Source: Juglans regia (Eukaryota; Streptophyta; Magnoliopsida; Fagales; Juglandaceae). From it: 64,000 bases of DNA. The notes under the pieces were generated by a model that was not told the origin of the DNA, ran no database searches, and saw only the letters and a program-made list of their open reading frames with translations. The position numbers and the translations under genes are program-made. The stretch covers positions 19,144,623 through 19,208,622 of the forward strand of contig NC_049909.1 in NCBI RefSeq assembly GCF_001411555.2. Direction: 5' to 3'. This document shows, piece by piece, positions 12,475-24,200 of this stretch (positions within the stretch are counted from its first letter, which is position 1; each line of letters begins with the position of its first letter).

Positions 12475-14748
12475 TAAATACTGAAAGGTAGCCATGAGTA
12501 TAACTTACAGTGGCTAAAGACTTAAGAGCAACTTTATATTTTGAAAATGGGTAATGACAGGTACCTTATTATTATTACCCATGATCCATCAACTATCTAA
12601 ATGCATTTCATTTATTTATTTATTTATTATTTTTTAAGTATTTTTTTAACATTTTTAATTACTACAAAAATTAAAATAATATATAATTTTATTAATACTC
12701 ACTTCTTTAATTATTAAATAAAATTAAAAATTAAAAAAAAATAATAGATGGATAGTAGTAGTTATTATTTGAAAAAATAACGATGTGATTCAACTTTTAG
12801 ATGGCAGGTTCTGTAAATACCAAAACAAACTACCCAGGATTATAACTGACGGCTCCTTTTTATTTTGCAAAGAAATGGAGGTCTGGAGGAACGAAGAAAC
12901 CGAGAAGAGAAAGCTGTGAGAGGTAACTGTGAGAGAGGTCTCATATCTAGCGGCTGCAGAAGAAAAGAACGGTAGGAAGAAAGAGAATCTTACCCCGAGA
13001 GAGGAGATTAATCTCGCGACGGTGGATCTTGTGGTAGAAAGTGATCGGAAGCACAATCTGTGGCTGCCGAGAGGTGACCCGACGTTCCCTGTGGTGGTCG
13101 ACGGTGGAGTGGCTTGGTTGAGATTTTGTGAGTATCGATTTGAAGAAGAAAGTGTTCGGTATTTCAAGAATCTGATTGTTGTGAATTGTACAAGCTAGGG
13201 AGGAAGGTGAATATATAGACGGGATTGGGTCTTAGACGTGTTTGGTTGGAATTGTATTGTGATTGCCGTAGAGTAAAGATTGGCCTTGATCACCGATAAC
13301 AGAGGAAAAATGAAGGAGTTTGATCGCGTGTGGGAGTTTGATGTTTAGTCTGTACGAGGAATGGGAGTTTGAGAGTAAGGTACTAAATTTTAATGCAACT
13401 CGATTAAAGGATTCAAACCTTAGAAAAAATCTAATTTGATAATTTAACTTCATTTATTCCTTAAATAATATTAATACTATTTGAAAAATAAAATAAAAAA
13501 ATATTTATTAGTGAATAATAACTTGACTAAAATTAAATAAATAGACTCAAAACTATTTATATCCTAATTTGAGGATTCATATGTTACAATGCACAACCAC
13601 AAATTTCATACAAAAGATTCATTGATCTCCTGATTTTTTTGTTCAATTAAAGAAAATAAAAAATTGTATATTTTATTTTTTATTTTTTTCTATGATTGAA
13701 TACAATGATGAAGAAGTTAATATATGTTTAATTCTATCATATTTTTGTATAATTTTTTTTTTAAACAGTTAGACAACTTAAAATAAATACAATTTTAAAT
13801 CGGTAAGAATATCGGTCTAAAATTGACATAAATATTCTATTAGCCAACATGATACTTACAATATGTGACATTGAATCAATGAAATTTCAATTCATATAGG
13901 TCATTTACTCAGCACAGTTGTGCAAGTTGAGACCGATAAATACTACGATTCATTCAGGAGACAATGAGACATAAAGTCTGACAACTTTTGGTGAAAGAAA
14001 ATAAATGTATTGCGAAGACACGGATAATTTAGGTTTTACAATATGATATTATCAACATGTGGAGAGGGAGGTGTAGTCCATGATCCCTCCATATATAATA
14101 TGTTACATTTTTTTTAAGTGTCACTCCGTTCTTGTATATAATTTGAGTGATGCTTCTGAGCTTTATATACTTTTGATGTAATCAATTATATGAGAATATA
14201 GTAATGTTAGATACAGTTTTAAGATATATAAATATTATATATATATATTTTTTTAAAGTAGAGTCTATTATTAAAAAGTTATTTTCTATGTAGATCTTAA
14301 ATTTATTTTTTATTTTTATAAAAAAGGCATGAAGCTTATACAAGATTACAAATATCATTTTTAATAAAGTTGAAGTGTTTGTATCTAAACTCTAATTTTA
14401 AATAGAAAAACTTTGAAAGCGGAACTCGTGTCAACTCTTGGTTTACACCAAACAATTGGATGTTGACACATAAGGCTCCAGTTAATTGCCCAAATAAACC
14501 AACCTGCACTGGAGTATTATAACCTTACTTTTAACCCTGGATCCTCTTCAGTCTCTACACACATTTATAACCTCTCTAGAGTTGAACCTCTCTCTTTTTA
14601 AGTCTCGGATTGTGAAAATTTCTTATCTTATTTTATTTTATTATTATAATTTTTTTAAAATTTTATATAAAATATAAAATATAACGATTTTTTATTAGAT
14701 AATATTTTATAATTTAATAATAATAAATATACCATATGTTATATAATT

Positions 14749-14923
14749 AAAAGAAAAATCTAATTAGAAGCGATTTTACATATTAATACGTATATTAATT
14801 CATTATGATTGGTCAGAAAGTACATTTTATTAAAAATAGTACTAATTTAAATTTAGAATATGAAGGCAACAACATTAATACGGAGATTGGTATACAAACT
14901 TATTTGTATATAATAAAACTCAT
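14749..14923. mobile_element. Small insertion, only in unit B
   Basis: About 175 bases are present here and absent from unit A (continuous near 10103). The insert is AT-rich without a reading frame. Size and clean absence from the sister unit suggest a MITE, but I could not define its termini. Confidence 0.45.
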
Positions 14924-15220
14924 AATCAAATGAGAGTGTAGTGTATAAATTTATTACATTATTCTTTAAATAAAGTGGGCCCCCACAAACTTTTGTGCCT
15001 CACGATCACATGATCTCCATGATTTTGTAAAAAGTTAAAATTGACTTTCATTGAAGTACAATAGTTTCTTTAAATAGACTCATTATATATATTCGAGAAC
15101 TTAAATTTATGAGAAAACTAATTAAATACTAATCCAAACTTGACTGATCCAATAACGACTCTTACAATGTAAACTTAACAATCTAATTTTATGATCTTGC
15201 ATCACATAACAGACACAGTA

Positions 15221-15254
<34 letters not shown>

Positions 15255-15296
15255 CTAGACAAGTCTTATATGCACCAAAGTAGAATTATTCTAAAC

Positions 15297-15445
15297 TAAT
15301 AGCATTATTTGAAAATTTTTACACCACGCATTATATATATAATATAATTTGATTTATAATATTTAAATTTTAAAAATTAATTTTTTAAATTAAATTATAT
15401 TACATAAATTGTGTGTGGTGTAAAACTTTTTAAATAGAATTATTA
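15297..15445. repeat. Foldback MITE overlapping the 3' end of reductase copy 1
   Basis: Inverted termini around TTTTTACACCACGC and GTGTGTGGTGTAAAA enclose an A/T core. The right terminus extends into the coding end of copy 1 and appears to contain its stop codon (15430-15432). Confidence 0.5.
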
Positions 15446-17012
15446 ACTTTAGCTAGAGCTCCAAGTCGTCTTCCACAGGCCACACTGTCAGCCAATATCT
15501 TTTTCTCGTCGTATGTATACTCGAAACCCATTTTTTTCAGCTTTGTAGAATCGCATCCGACTCCTTTAATTGGTCCTTCCAGTAATCTAAAATGAAATAT
15601 ATATTATCATAGTTAGAGGAGGGAAAAAAAATTGAAAAAAAGGGAATTAAAGGAAGTTTAACAATGGAATTTTAAATAAAAACTCTTACTCTTTTGGAAT
15701 CTGGTATTCCGGAAACTTTTCCTGAAAGTAAACTGCAATTTCTCTGATGGTTGGATTGCGAGCAGCACAGAGGAATCTACCTTTCATGGATGGATTTTCC
15801 ATGCAGAAGATGTGTGCTCGACAAACATCTTCAACGTGTACAAGAAAGATTGCACCCCAAACTTTTTGCAGTAACTTCAACACATTTAAGGGGAACAAGT
15901 TTCCTGTGAGTTGTGATAGAAGTACTTCCACACTTGTAGGCACATATGGAAGAAGAGTTTCTCCTGCTACTAGGCCACAAGGAAGTGTTACAACTTCAAG
16001 CTTGCCGTTCTCGTATTCATTATATTTCAGAGCCTCTTTCTCTGCTAATATCTTTGACATAGTGTATCCCTACAATACATATATATATACCCAAAAAAGG
16101 AAAAAAAAAAAAAAAAAAAGTCCTTAAGTAAGGTTCCGATTTTTACACTGGAATTAATATCTTCATAGATCAGTCAATAACGCTAGGAGAAGGGATCGAT
16201 CTTTATCCGATCATAACAGTACTCAATTGGGTTTCTTAGAAAACTGTACGAATTAATGTGCAAGTATATATCATAGAACTTGTAGCTAAAGAAGGCAGTA
16301 CTTATATATACCGGGGTAATATCACTGGCGTGAAGGGCTGGGATATGATCAAGAGGTGTCCAACACGATTCATCCATGCAAGATTTAAAAGAAACTCCAT
16401 CTTCCGTCAATGGTGATGAAGCCATGAAAGAGGCAGTGTAGATGAGTCGCTTGACGGTTTGTGACCGAATACATGAATCGGCGATGCTCCTGACAGAGGC
16501 AACAGCAGCTTCGGGTATATCCTTGTACTATATATGTATTTAAGGTAATCAAACTACTGTTAGTTAGTTACCAAAATCCTCTAAAAAAATTTGTGAGAGA
16601 GAAGTTATAATCAGAGGTCTTTTGGAAATGGACAAACCTGGGAGCTTTGGGCGTTATGTAGCATCGGGGTGGCCACGTGAAAGACACATTCGCAGCCTTT
16701 AATAGCAGGTTCAAACTCAGAGGGATTGTAAATATCGGCTTGAAATAGCACTAATCTGCTGTCTGCGTTAGGGAAGGACTTTAGGAGATCTACTTTCGAT
16801 ATGTCACCTGCATATATGCAATACTTTTAAGCTAAATTAAAGTGCTGTACCATATATAAGAGAGATCAGATGGAGATCATCAGACACAGACCCAAGTTCC
16901 TCAGCGTTGCATGGACAGTATAACCTTTCTCCAGAAGCATTTTAACAAGCCAGGAACCAACATATCCAGAACCTCCAGTGACGCAGACTCTACTCATGTA
17001 ACTGTTCTCCAT
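15430..17012 (-). CDS. NADPH-dependent reductase, DFR/anthocyanidin-reductase family, copy 1
   Basis: Five exons on the minus strand (16892-17012, 16638-16807, 16312-16527, 15690-16069, 15430-15586) join in frame through GT...AG introns to give 347 residues, the usual family length. The Rossmann nucleotide site TGGSGYVG is at residues 12-19. Active-site Tyr171 and Lys175 form YxxxK, with a serine near residue 130. The family (extended short-chain dehydrogenases: dihydroflavonol and anthocyanidin reductases, cinnamoyl-CoA and HC-toxin reductase-like enzymes) reduces carbonyls with NADPH in the cytosol. The closest groups I recognise are anthocyanidin-reductase-like and HC-toxin-reductase-like proteins; the substrate cannot be told. 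Around residues 157-169 ([13 protein letters not shown]) it departs from copies 2 and 3. After the common Gly-Ala-Leu end it has seven extra residues from a MITE-like edge. Confidence 0.9.
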
Positions 17013-19260
17013 TTTGATTCCCAGTACTCCTTTTCTCAATTTTCAGATCAGCAACCTAACGGAACCGGGGGCGTGTTTCAACAGAGAAAAGCATAGCGTT
17101 TCTTAAGCTAATAGATCACCCCTTCGAAGCAGACAGTACTGGATCGTAAGAGAGGAAGAGGGAGAGAGGATTATGTTCGGGTGGAGATTATGTTGTGCGG
17201 GTTTACCGTATTTAACTTTTCCGTATGTGCGGATATTTGCTACTCAATCACTCCAAACATCACACGTTATACAGCTTATTTTTATTTTTATTTTTAAAAT
17301 TAGTTTTATTATTTTTAAACTAATTAAATATTTTTACTCATTATCTATACACCACATATTTAATAAAAAAAAAAAATTATATATAATATATGACACTGTA
17401 TAAAAATAATGAGTATAATTTTTCTTCCGTTTTGTGACGTAGCAATCAAGCTTACGTCACATCCTCCAATGCTGCTAATTACGTTTTGATAGTACTTGTT
17501 TACTATCACTAAATTTTTTATAAAAGCAATTAAATAAGTTGATATAGTTTCATATAATACGTTATATTTACTTTATAATAAAAATAATTTTATAATTTAA
17601 TGTATTACATTAAGTCACATCAGTTTGTGAGTTTAATTTTGTGAAATCTCTTTGTGACTAAAGAATTTTTTTTTTAATATTATTTTTTTTTTGATTTTTG
17701 TAAAAGTCATATTGATTTTTGTGTTTGGATAATAATTAAGTAATGATTAGATAAAAAAAATTAAAAATTTGAAATTGAAAAATATTTTATGTTTAAGTGA
17801 TGTTTAAAAATAAAATTATGAGAAGTTTTAAAACTTCTAAAAACTTTGAATCTCATCTGTGTCCAAAGTCTAAACGTCTCCTTAATTATTTTTTTTAAAG
17901 GGAAAATGTTATCATTCATTCATCAGAAAAACTTACATCCATGACTGGATACATTCTGAGATATCCTCATATAAAACATAACATCATAAAATAAAATAAT
18001 GCATTTGGAGCTCCACAAGTACATTATTTCCTTTTGTGACTGATCTGGTTCTTCACTATTATTGATACTCTCTACTGACAAACGTCCAAGAGACATCATT
18101 CTTTATCTAAATAAAGACTCAATCTCATAGTTCATAAAAAAAGAGGACTCAACCTCTACAAACAAACGTTTGAGAGATTAACTTTTTTTTTTAATCGACA
18201 ACAAGGAAACCAAAAAGGAAAACAATAAGATGGATGCGAAAAAGGACGGATTACAGTTTGGACAAACTCTGATAGTTTCATAATCTATGATGGCTCGTGA
18301 AGGCAGTACACTTATCTCTTTTCAACCACAAAAGTCAAATCTAAAAAGTATGGTGGTGGCGAGTCCAGTGATCTGACGCGTATGTCGAGAAGAGTTGTCT
18401 GAAGGAATGGCGTGTGAAGACCGCACGGTGATTCTCATAAAACCACCATTTTCTTCCGAATGATTTTTAACTTGTAAATCTTCTTATACCGCGCGTGTCT
18501 CTTGAGAGTTGTCGAAAAATTGTAGCACTATTTTTTTCGGTTTTGAATAAAGTAAAATAAAATTAAGTAAAATAAAATTTGATAGACAAAGTGGGTGAAT
18601 AAGGGAAGGAGCGAGGGAGTGGGAGGAGAAGTAGGAAGCTGAAGCCTCCTCTCCCTCCAGCGAAAATCAAATTGAGAGCCCTTGATATTAAGAGAGAGAG
18701 AGAGAGGGGAAGGGGGCTACGTCTCGTTAATACTATTGCATGACATCTACATTCGGACTTTGGAGTCATAAAATATTATTGCATCTTTATAATTTTTTTA
18801 AATTTTTAAATAAAATATAAAAAATAATATAACTTTTCTAAATTTTAAAATAGGAATTATATTAAAAAATTATATTTTAATAATATTTTAATTTTATAAT
18901 TTTTTTTTCAAAATTTAATAAAATATTTTAATTCAAATTATTTAATTACTATTCACAAAACGGATGAGCGGATTTTTAGAAGGAAAAAAAAAGTAATTAA
19001 ATTGTGACATGTAAATTGTGCTACTGAACAGAGATTTGATCCGTAGCATTACTCTTTTCAATAATTGTCAGTTTTATTTTTTCAATATTGTCTGTTCCAA
19101 CTTCCAACTAATCGCCATTCAAATGAAAGGAAAAACTTTTTTGTCCATAAAGTTTGACCGCTCTAATTGAATGTTGGTCAAAAATTTTTTTATTTAATAA
19201 TTAAAAAAGTGATTTAAGTGTTTTTTAAGAAAAAAAAAATTAAAAAATATGAAAAAAAAA
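17013..19260. other. Intergenic region between reductase copy 1 and SEH1
   Basis: AT-rich DNA without a gene I can support. About 17228-17425 is MITE-like (TATACACCACATATTTAATA with a mirrored end). A GC-richer piece at 18240-18500 has no lasting reading frame. An (AG)n tract lies at about 18692-18707. Confidence 0.5.
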
Positions 19261-19269
19261 GATGATAAA

Positions 19270-19395
19270 TGCTGAGCGGCATAGTAGCCCAACCCAAATT
19301 AAAAAGCCCACAATCGTACCTCTCCATTATTTATGGTGGTTGCCAAGGACATTACACTCAACTGACCATGTCAACTGCCACATTATTTTTTCAAT
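19270..19395 (-). pseudogene. Decayed partial copy of the last SEH1 exon (a)
   Basis: On the minus strand this parallels SEH1 exon 8 (21286-21417), sharing CACAATCGTACC and GTTGCCAAGG with mismatches. The match covers roughly the middle of the exon. It has no other SEH1 exon beside it and sits next to a second copy. Confidence 0.7.
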
Positions 19396-19404
19396 GTCGG
19401 TTCC

Positions 19405-19625
19405 AACTTCCTACCAATCTCCATTCAAATTAAAAGCCCACAATCGTACCACCCCATTATTTCTGGTGGTTGCCAAGGACATTACACTCACGTGTCCCAT
19501 TCCATATGCCACACCTAATCACGCTATCGAGCTTAAATCAACAAGCTATCACCTTTATAAGAAAGTCATAGCTTGTCCCAACCAGCCGCCTTAGGACTTG
19601 ACATAATTTTACATCTTTGGCCTTG
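19405..19625 (-). pseudogene. Decayed copy of the last SEH1 exon plus intron 7 end (b)
   Basis: This copy matches exon 8 and runs on into the adjacent intron 7 sequence (GCCACACCTAATCACGC, then AAGCTATCACC and TAGGACTTG), so it arose from genomic DNA and not from mRNA. Substitutions and small indels break the frame. With copy (a) it forms a small array about 1.7 kb beyond the SEH1 stop codon. Confidence 0.75.
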
Positions 19626-19654
19626 TAACGTCACTCACATCTTTCTAAAGGGAA

Positions 19655-19862
19655 ATACTATACAACTTCTCATCCTCTATATATTATATTTTTTTAAAAT
19701 TTTAAAATTTTTAAAATTTATTTTTTTTTAAACTAATTCAATTTTTCTATTCATTATTCATATATTAAATATTTGATAAAAGAAAAAAATAATAAAAAAT
19801 AAAAAAAGTGAGGTATATGAAGGTTGTATGAATAGTAAAAGATTGTATAGATTTTTTGTTTT
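19655..19862. repeat. MITE-like element
   Basis: The ends ATACTATACAACTTC and ATGAATAGTAAAAGATTGTATAG are roughly inverted, around an A/T-only core. It is related to the insert at 12240-12474. No protein is encoded. Confidence 0.45.
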
Positions 19863-20582
19863 CGAAAAAACCAACCCTTACGTTCAATTAAATTGAGTTG
19901 AGTTAAAATGAATTTTTTTATGAATAGTAATAAATTAAAATGATTAAATAAGTTTAGTAAGATCTACTTAAAATGAGTTTAAAATATGTTTAGGTGTTAA
20001 GATGAATGTAAATATATTTATGAAAAGTTATAAAAAAAAAATGAATCCCACCACTATTTTTAAAATTGTTCACCTTATAAGAAAAATTGAAATAGTCTAT
20101 TCTTTTGTCACCAAATACAGCAAAAAAAAAAAAGAAAAAGAAAAAAAAACACTTTGCATTTGCGTGCCCTGCATCCATTCGCGCCAACAAAAATAATGGT
20201 CAAAGACTCAAAACGTGGACGTGGAGCAGGCATTAGTTTTTTTTTTTTTTTTTTCCTAGTATTTACAATTCCGTTTTCTTTTCAAGTCTTTTTTTTTTCA
20301 TACTACTTTTTCTTTAATTTTTTTTATCCGTTTCCTTTCATTTGTGTTTTTTTCACAAGAATCACTAGCAGACGAAATCAGCAATCTTTGCAAAGTTAGG
20401 GATGGTTAGGGATGGATTACGTCGGTCTATAGTATAAAACAAGTTAAATGCTTTTACATATGTAAACTCAGCTCAAAGTGCGTTTAGATGGTAGATGAGG
20501 TCTCAAAGTGAACTGAGCCAAGCTGCTTCTAACATTCAAACGAGTCGACTCAAAAATATAAATCTTACACAAATCAAAATAC

Positions 20583-20760
20583 TCAACTTTACTATTCATT
20601 ATCTTCACACACCACACACTATACTTATTTTTATTTTATTATTCTTAAACTAATTAAATTATTATATTCACTATCCATACACCATACATTTAGTAAGAAA
20701 AATAAAATAAAAATAAGTGTAGTATTAGAAATATGAATAGAATTTTCTAAAAAGAATAAT
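20583..20760. repeat. MITE-like element
   Basis: TTACTATTCATTATCTTCACACACC on the left is roughly mirrored by the TAAGTGTAGTATTAG...ATGAATAGAATTTTC end on the right, around an A/T core. It belongs to the same loose family as 19655-19862. Confidence 0.4.
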
Positions 20761-20871
20761 AAAAAACCACCACCATAGATGATTACGATTAGTTCGATTT
20801 AATCCATTCTAACCTTAATTGTTTTTCCCAGCACCCTTAATCCCATTAGGCTCCCTTTAATCCCATTGGGC

Positions 20872-21053
20872 TCGATTGAGAGATAAAATATTTTTAGATG
20901 AGTTGAATAAAATATTATTTTTTAATATCATTATTGTTTTGAGATTTGAAAATATTAAATTATTTATTATATTTTATGTAAAAATTTAAAAAAATTATAA
21001 TGATGAAATAAAATAAGATGAATTGAGATCACTTCTCAATCCAAACGGGCCTT
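20872..21053. repeat. AT-rich MITE, recurrent family
   Basis: One end reads CTCAATCCAAACGGGCC and the other GGGCTCGATTGAGAG, so the termini are inverted. The interior matches 1381-1568 and 57886-58055. It is the best preserved copy of this family in the window. Confidence 0.6.
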
Positions 21054-21285
21054 AGTGGATACCTAACTGTCCACAGTCTGTTCGTACTTTCGGTCCTGGA
21101 GCCTTTTGTCTCCAACTACTACTAGTTCTCAGGAGAAAATACAAGTTCAAAACAAAGGAAGGAAACCATGGATTTATAATTCTGATTTCTTAACTGTTTC
21201 TTGTTAGCAGGACTGATTTCTTGATAATAAATACAGGAAATAACGACTACAACATGAAGGAAGTCAAAGATAACACACTGGGGGG

Positions 21286-24200
21286 CTAAGAAGTGGGTTC
21301 GAATGCAGCCTGTTCCATCCAAGCGCCATTCAAATTAGACTGCCACAATCGTACCACCCCATCACTTGCGGTAGTTGCCAAGGTCATTCCACTCATGTCC
21401 CATTCCATCTGCCACACCTAATCACGCAATTGAACAGAGATCAAGAAGCTATCACCTCTTCTCTATAGACAAAATATGGCCCAACCAACCGTCCTAGGAC
21501 TTGTATAATTTTTACATCTTTTGCTTTATTTTTCACCCCTTTTTGGGAAGGCTCGGTAATTAAAATCATTGTAATCATCTTTTTCATAGGTACGAAGCTG
21601 TGCCAAATTATGTGAACCGGGACAAGGATATGATGCTGTTCAGTCCAACACCACCATGAGCCCCTAGTATTGCATATGGTCATGGAATTAAATAAAAAAG
21701 AAGTAAAAATACAATTTGCACCATCCAAATATCAAGCAGTTCGCACTTTATACTTTATAACCCAAATTATCAAAACATATTGAACTCTCCAACAACCAAA
21801 AACATACATATATCACCCTCTTCAAATTATGGTCATTATAAGATGGATGAAAAATAGGTGATGTAGTTCATTTTAATGGCTAAAATTGGACAAATGTTAT
21901 CGTTTTTTTTTATAGTGGGAGGGTAAGTGTATCAGTTTCAGTGGTTTGTGGTGCAAATTGTAAAACGCCCAATGGTTGGATGGTGCAGCAAAATGTCTTT
22001 TTCCCTAAAAAGGTCAAAGTGATGCTATTATTACCTCGCCTTTATGACTGGAGAGCAGAGCAACTTTTTCCACTGAGAGCCTTCCATCTAGGTCAGGGTC
22101 CAATCCAAGATGCCATATTGAAATTCCCTTGTGAGTTGCAACGGCTATTACTTCATATGGTCTGGAAAGGAATTATGCCATAACATCGTCAAACAGATTT
22201 TTCTTTTTATAAGAAAGACACTTTTATTAAAAAAAAAAGAAAAAAAAGAAAAAAGAAAGAAAGATATAATACAACAGAATTCAAATATAATACAACAGAT
22301 ATCACCAAACAAAACAAAGTAAACACCAGTACCAACAAAACACTAGCAGCATCGGATATTAAGAAAATCTAGACCAATTTGTTTGAAATTTCCCTTGTTC
22401 TCACATTCAGTAATCTCAAATAAATTTGGTAACAGTCACAATCAATATATCTGCAGGGCAGGCTATATCAGTAAGTTCAGCCTGCTAAGAACAATATGCA
22501 GTTCCATCACAAATTAGAATATACCTGCCAATGTTTGGTGCCCATGCAACAGCATAAACCTGATCACCTTTGTCCCCAGGCAACGCCAACTCAGCAACTG
22601 GAAGCCATCTTTGGTGGGCCGGGTCAAATTCCCATACCTGTGGGAATCTAAGTTGTGATTCACAATCAAAGTAATGTCGACAATTCATCCACTTTATACA
22701 CACTGATATTCCACAGAATTTCAACTAATAAAGGCCTATTTGATTTTGTGATGTATCTCTTGAAAACTGAAACCGAAGTGCACTTTAGTCTTCTTGAACC
22801 TAATGTCACATAAATGCTTTCGCTTTTTCTTTGATGGGGTGGGAGTCAAGTTACAGTGTTATACCAAAATCATACTAGAAGCAAAAGAAAAACCTACTCC
22901 TGTTGCTGTGTTGATGGGATGATAAAATCATTGCATTGTCACAACTACTAAAATATAAGGTTAAAAATATCCCTAGTGACTCAGTGAGTAAGGCTTCAAC
23001 TATAATTTAAGTCTGACATGTACAATCCAAGACAATCAAGTAAGATGTTTCAAGCATAATGTTATGAGTTGAAAAAGCTGTGCCTGTGAATTAATCATAC
23101 ACAAAGCACATGAAATGAATAAGCGGAAAGTACAAAGTATACCTTGGAGGAATTAAGTTGTGATGTATCCGAATTGAAACCCAAAACGAAACTTGATTCC
23201 TGGCTTTCCCCTCCTTGTGGATTCCAAGAAATAGATGCAGATAAGCACAAAGCCTTGCTGAATGTAAAGACTGACTCAATCACATTCTGAAATTCAGCCT
23301 GGAGAAAAGGGCACGACGGTGACAATAAAAGGATGGTCTTCAAAAAGTTATCAAATGTCAAAATATAACCCAAGTAGAACAAAGTACTTTTCTAAGCCCA
23401 ACCTAAGACCTTCAAACAATGGCTTCTAACCACCAGGAGTGAATCTTTACCAGAGTGTTAGCCTGGCATCTGAGTCAACATAGGGGCAAAAATTGAGCCA
23501 AATCCACAACACAATGAGATTATTGATCTTCATTTTCTTCTTTGTCACCCAGAAAAACTAGATTATAAATAAGAAAACCTTAAAAGTAACAAACTTTGCA
23601 TCCATTGTTATATTAGTTGCTAGAGATTTCTCATATAAATTTCATCTCCTCTTGCATCAAAAGGGGAGAAACAAGTGGGGGAAAAGAAAGAAAATAAAGA
23701 AGAGGCAGTTTGAAATTTAAAAGTCACATACAACAACCTAGAGAAAGCAAGGATTTGATGACTGGAAAACAAGAAAAGAAATTTTTTAGAATATGACACA
23801 TGAAAGAAGACCTTGGTTTTTCAGAATGCACAAAACTTCAAATTGTCAGCAATTTTTTAACATCGTGAACTGTGAATAATAAAAATAGTAGTTGAACTGA
23901 ATAAGATGATCACCTGAAGTTGCCAATTCTTCAGCTCCAAGCAATCCAGGAGCTCATAGACTTTCACATGGCCATCTGAATATGCAGCAACCTATATTGT
24001 ACATTCAAACAATGTAAATAATCATCGAAATCAGATATGATTCTACAAAGTAATGGGAGACAGTCGACATGAGACAACAAAAATAAATATCCCACTTAGT
24101 CACAACGGTTGCTGGATTTTTTTTTTTTTGGGATAGATAATAAGAAATTTTATTCCAAGTAAATAGGCATAGCCAAATAACAGTTGCTGATTTTTAATAT

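Larger units (their letters stand above)
10654..15482. repeat. Tandem segmental duplication, unit B
   Basis: Direct repeat of 5779-10652; see unit A. It keeps the collinear order (LTR-like block, GC-richer block, promoter-like stretch, AT microsatellite near 15223-15253, foldback MITE). At its right end it continues without a break into the full reductase copy 1, so this unit keeps the original junction with the gene. I see no other gene within it. Confidence 0.9.

Noticed and set aside
12929..13198. 89-codon frame in the GC-richer block of unit B (and opposing frames)
   Set aside because: Unit A has an extra stretch that breaks the frame, so there is no sign of selection. No family recognised.
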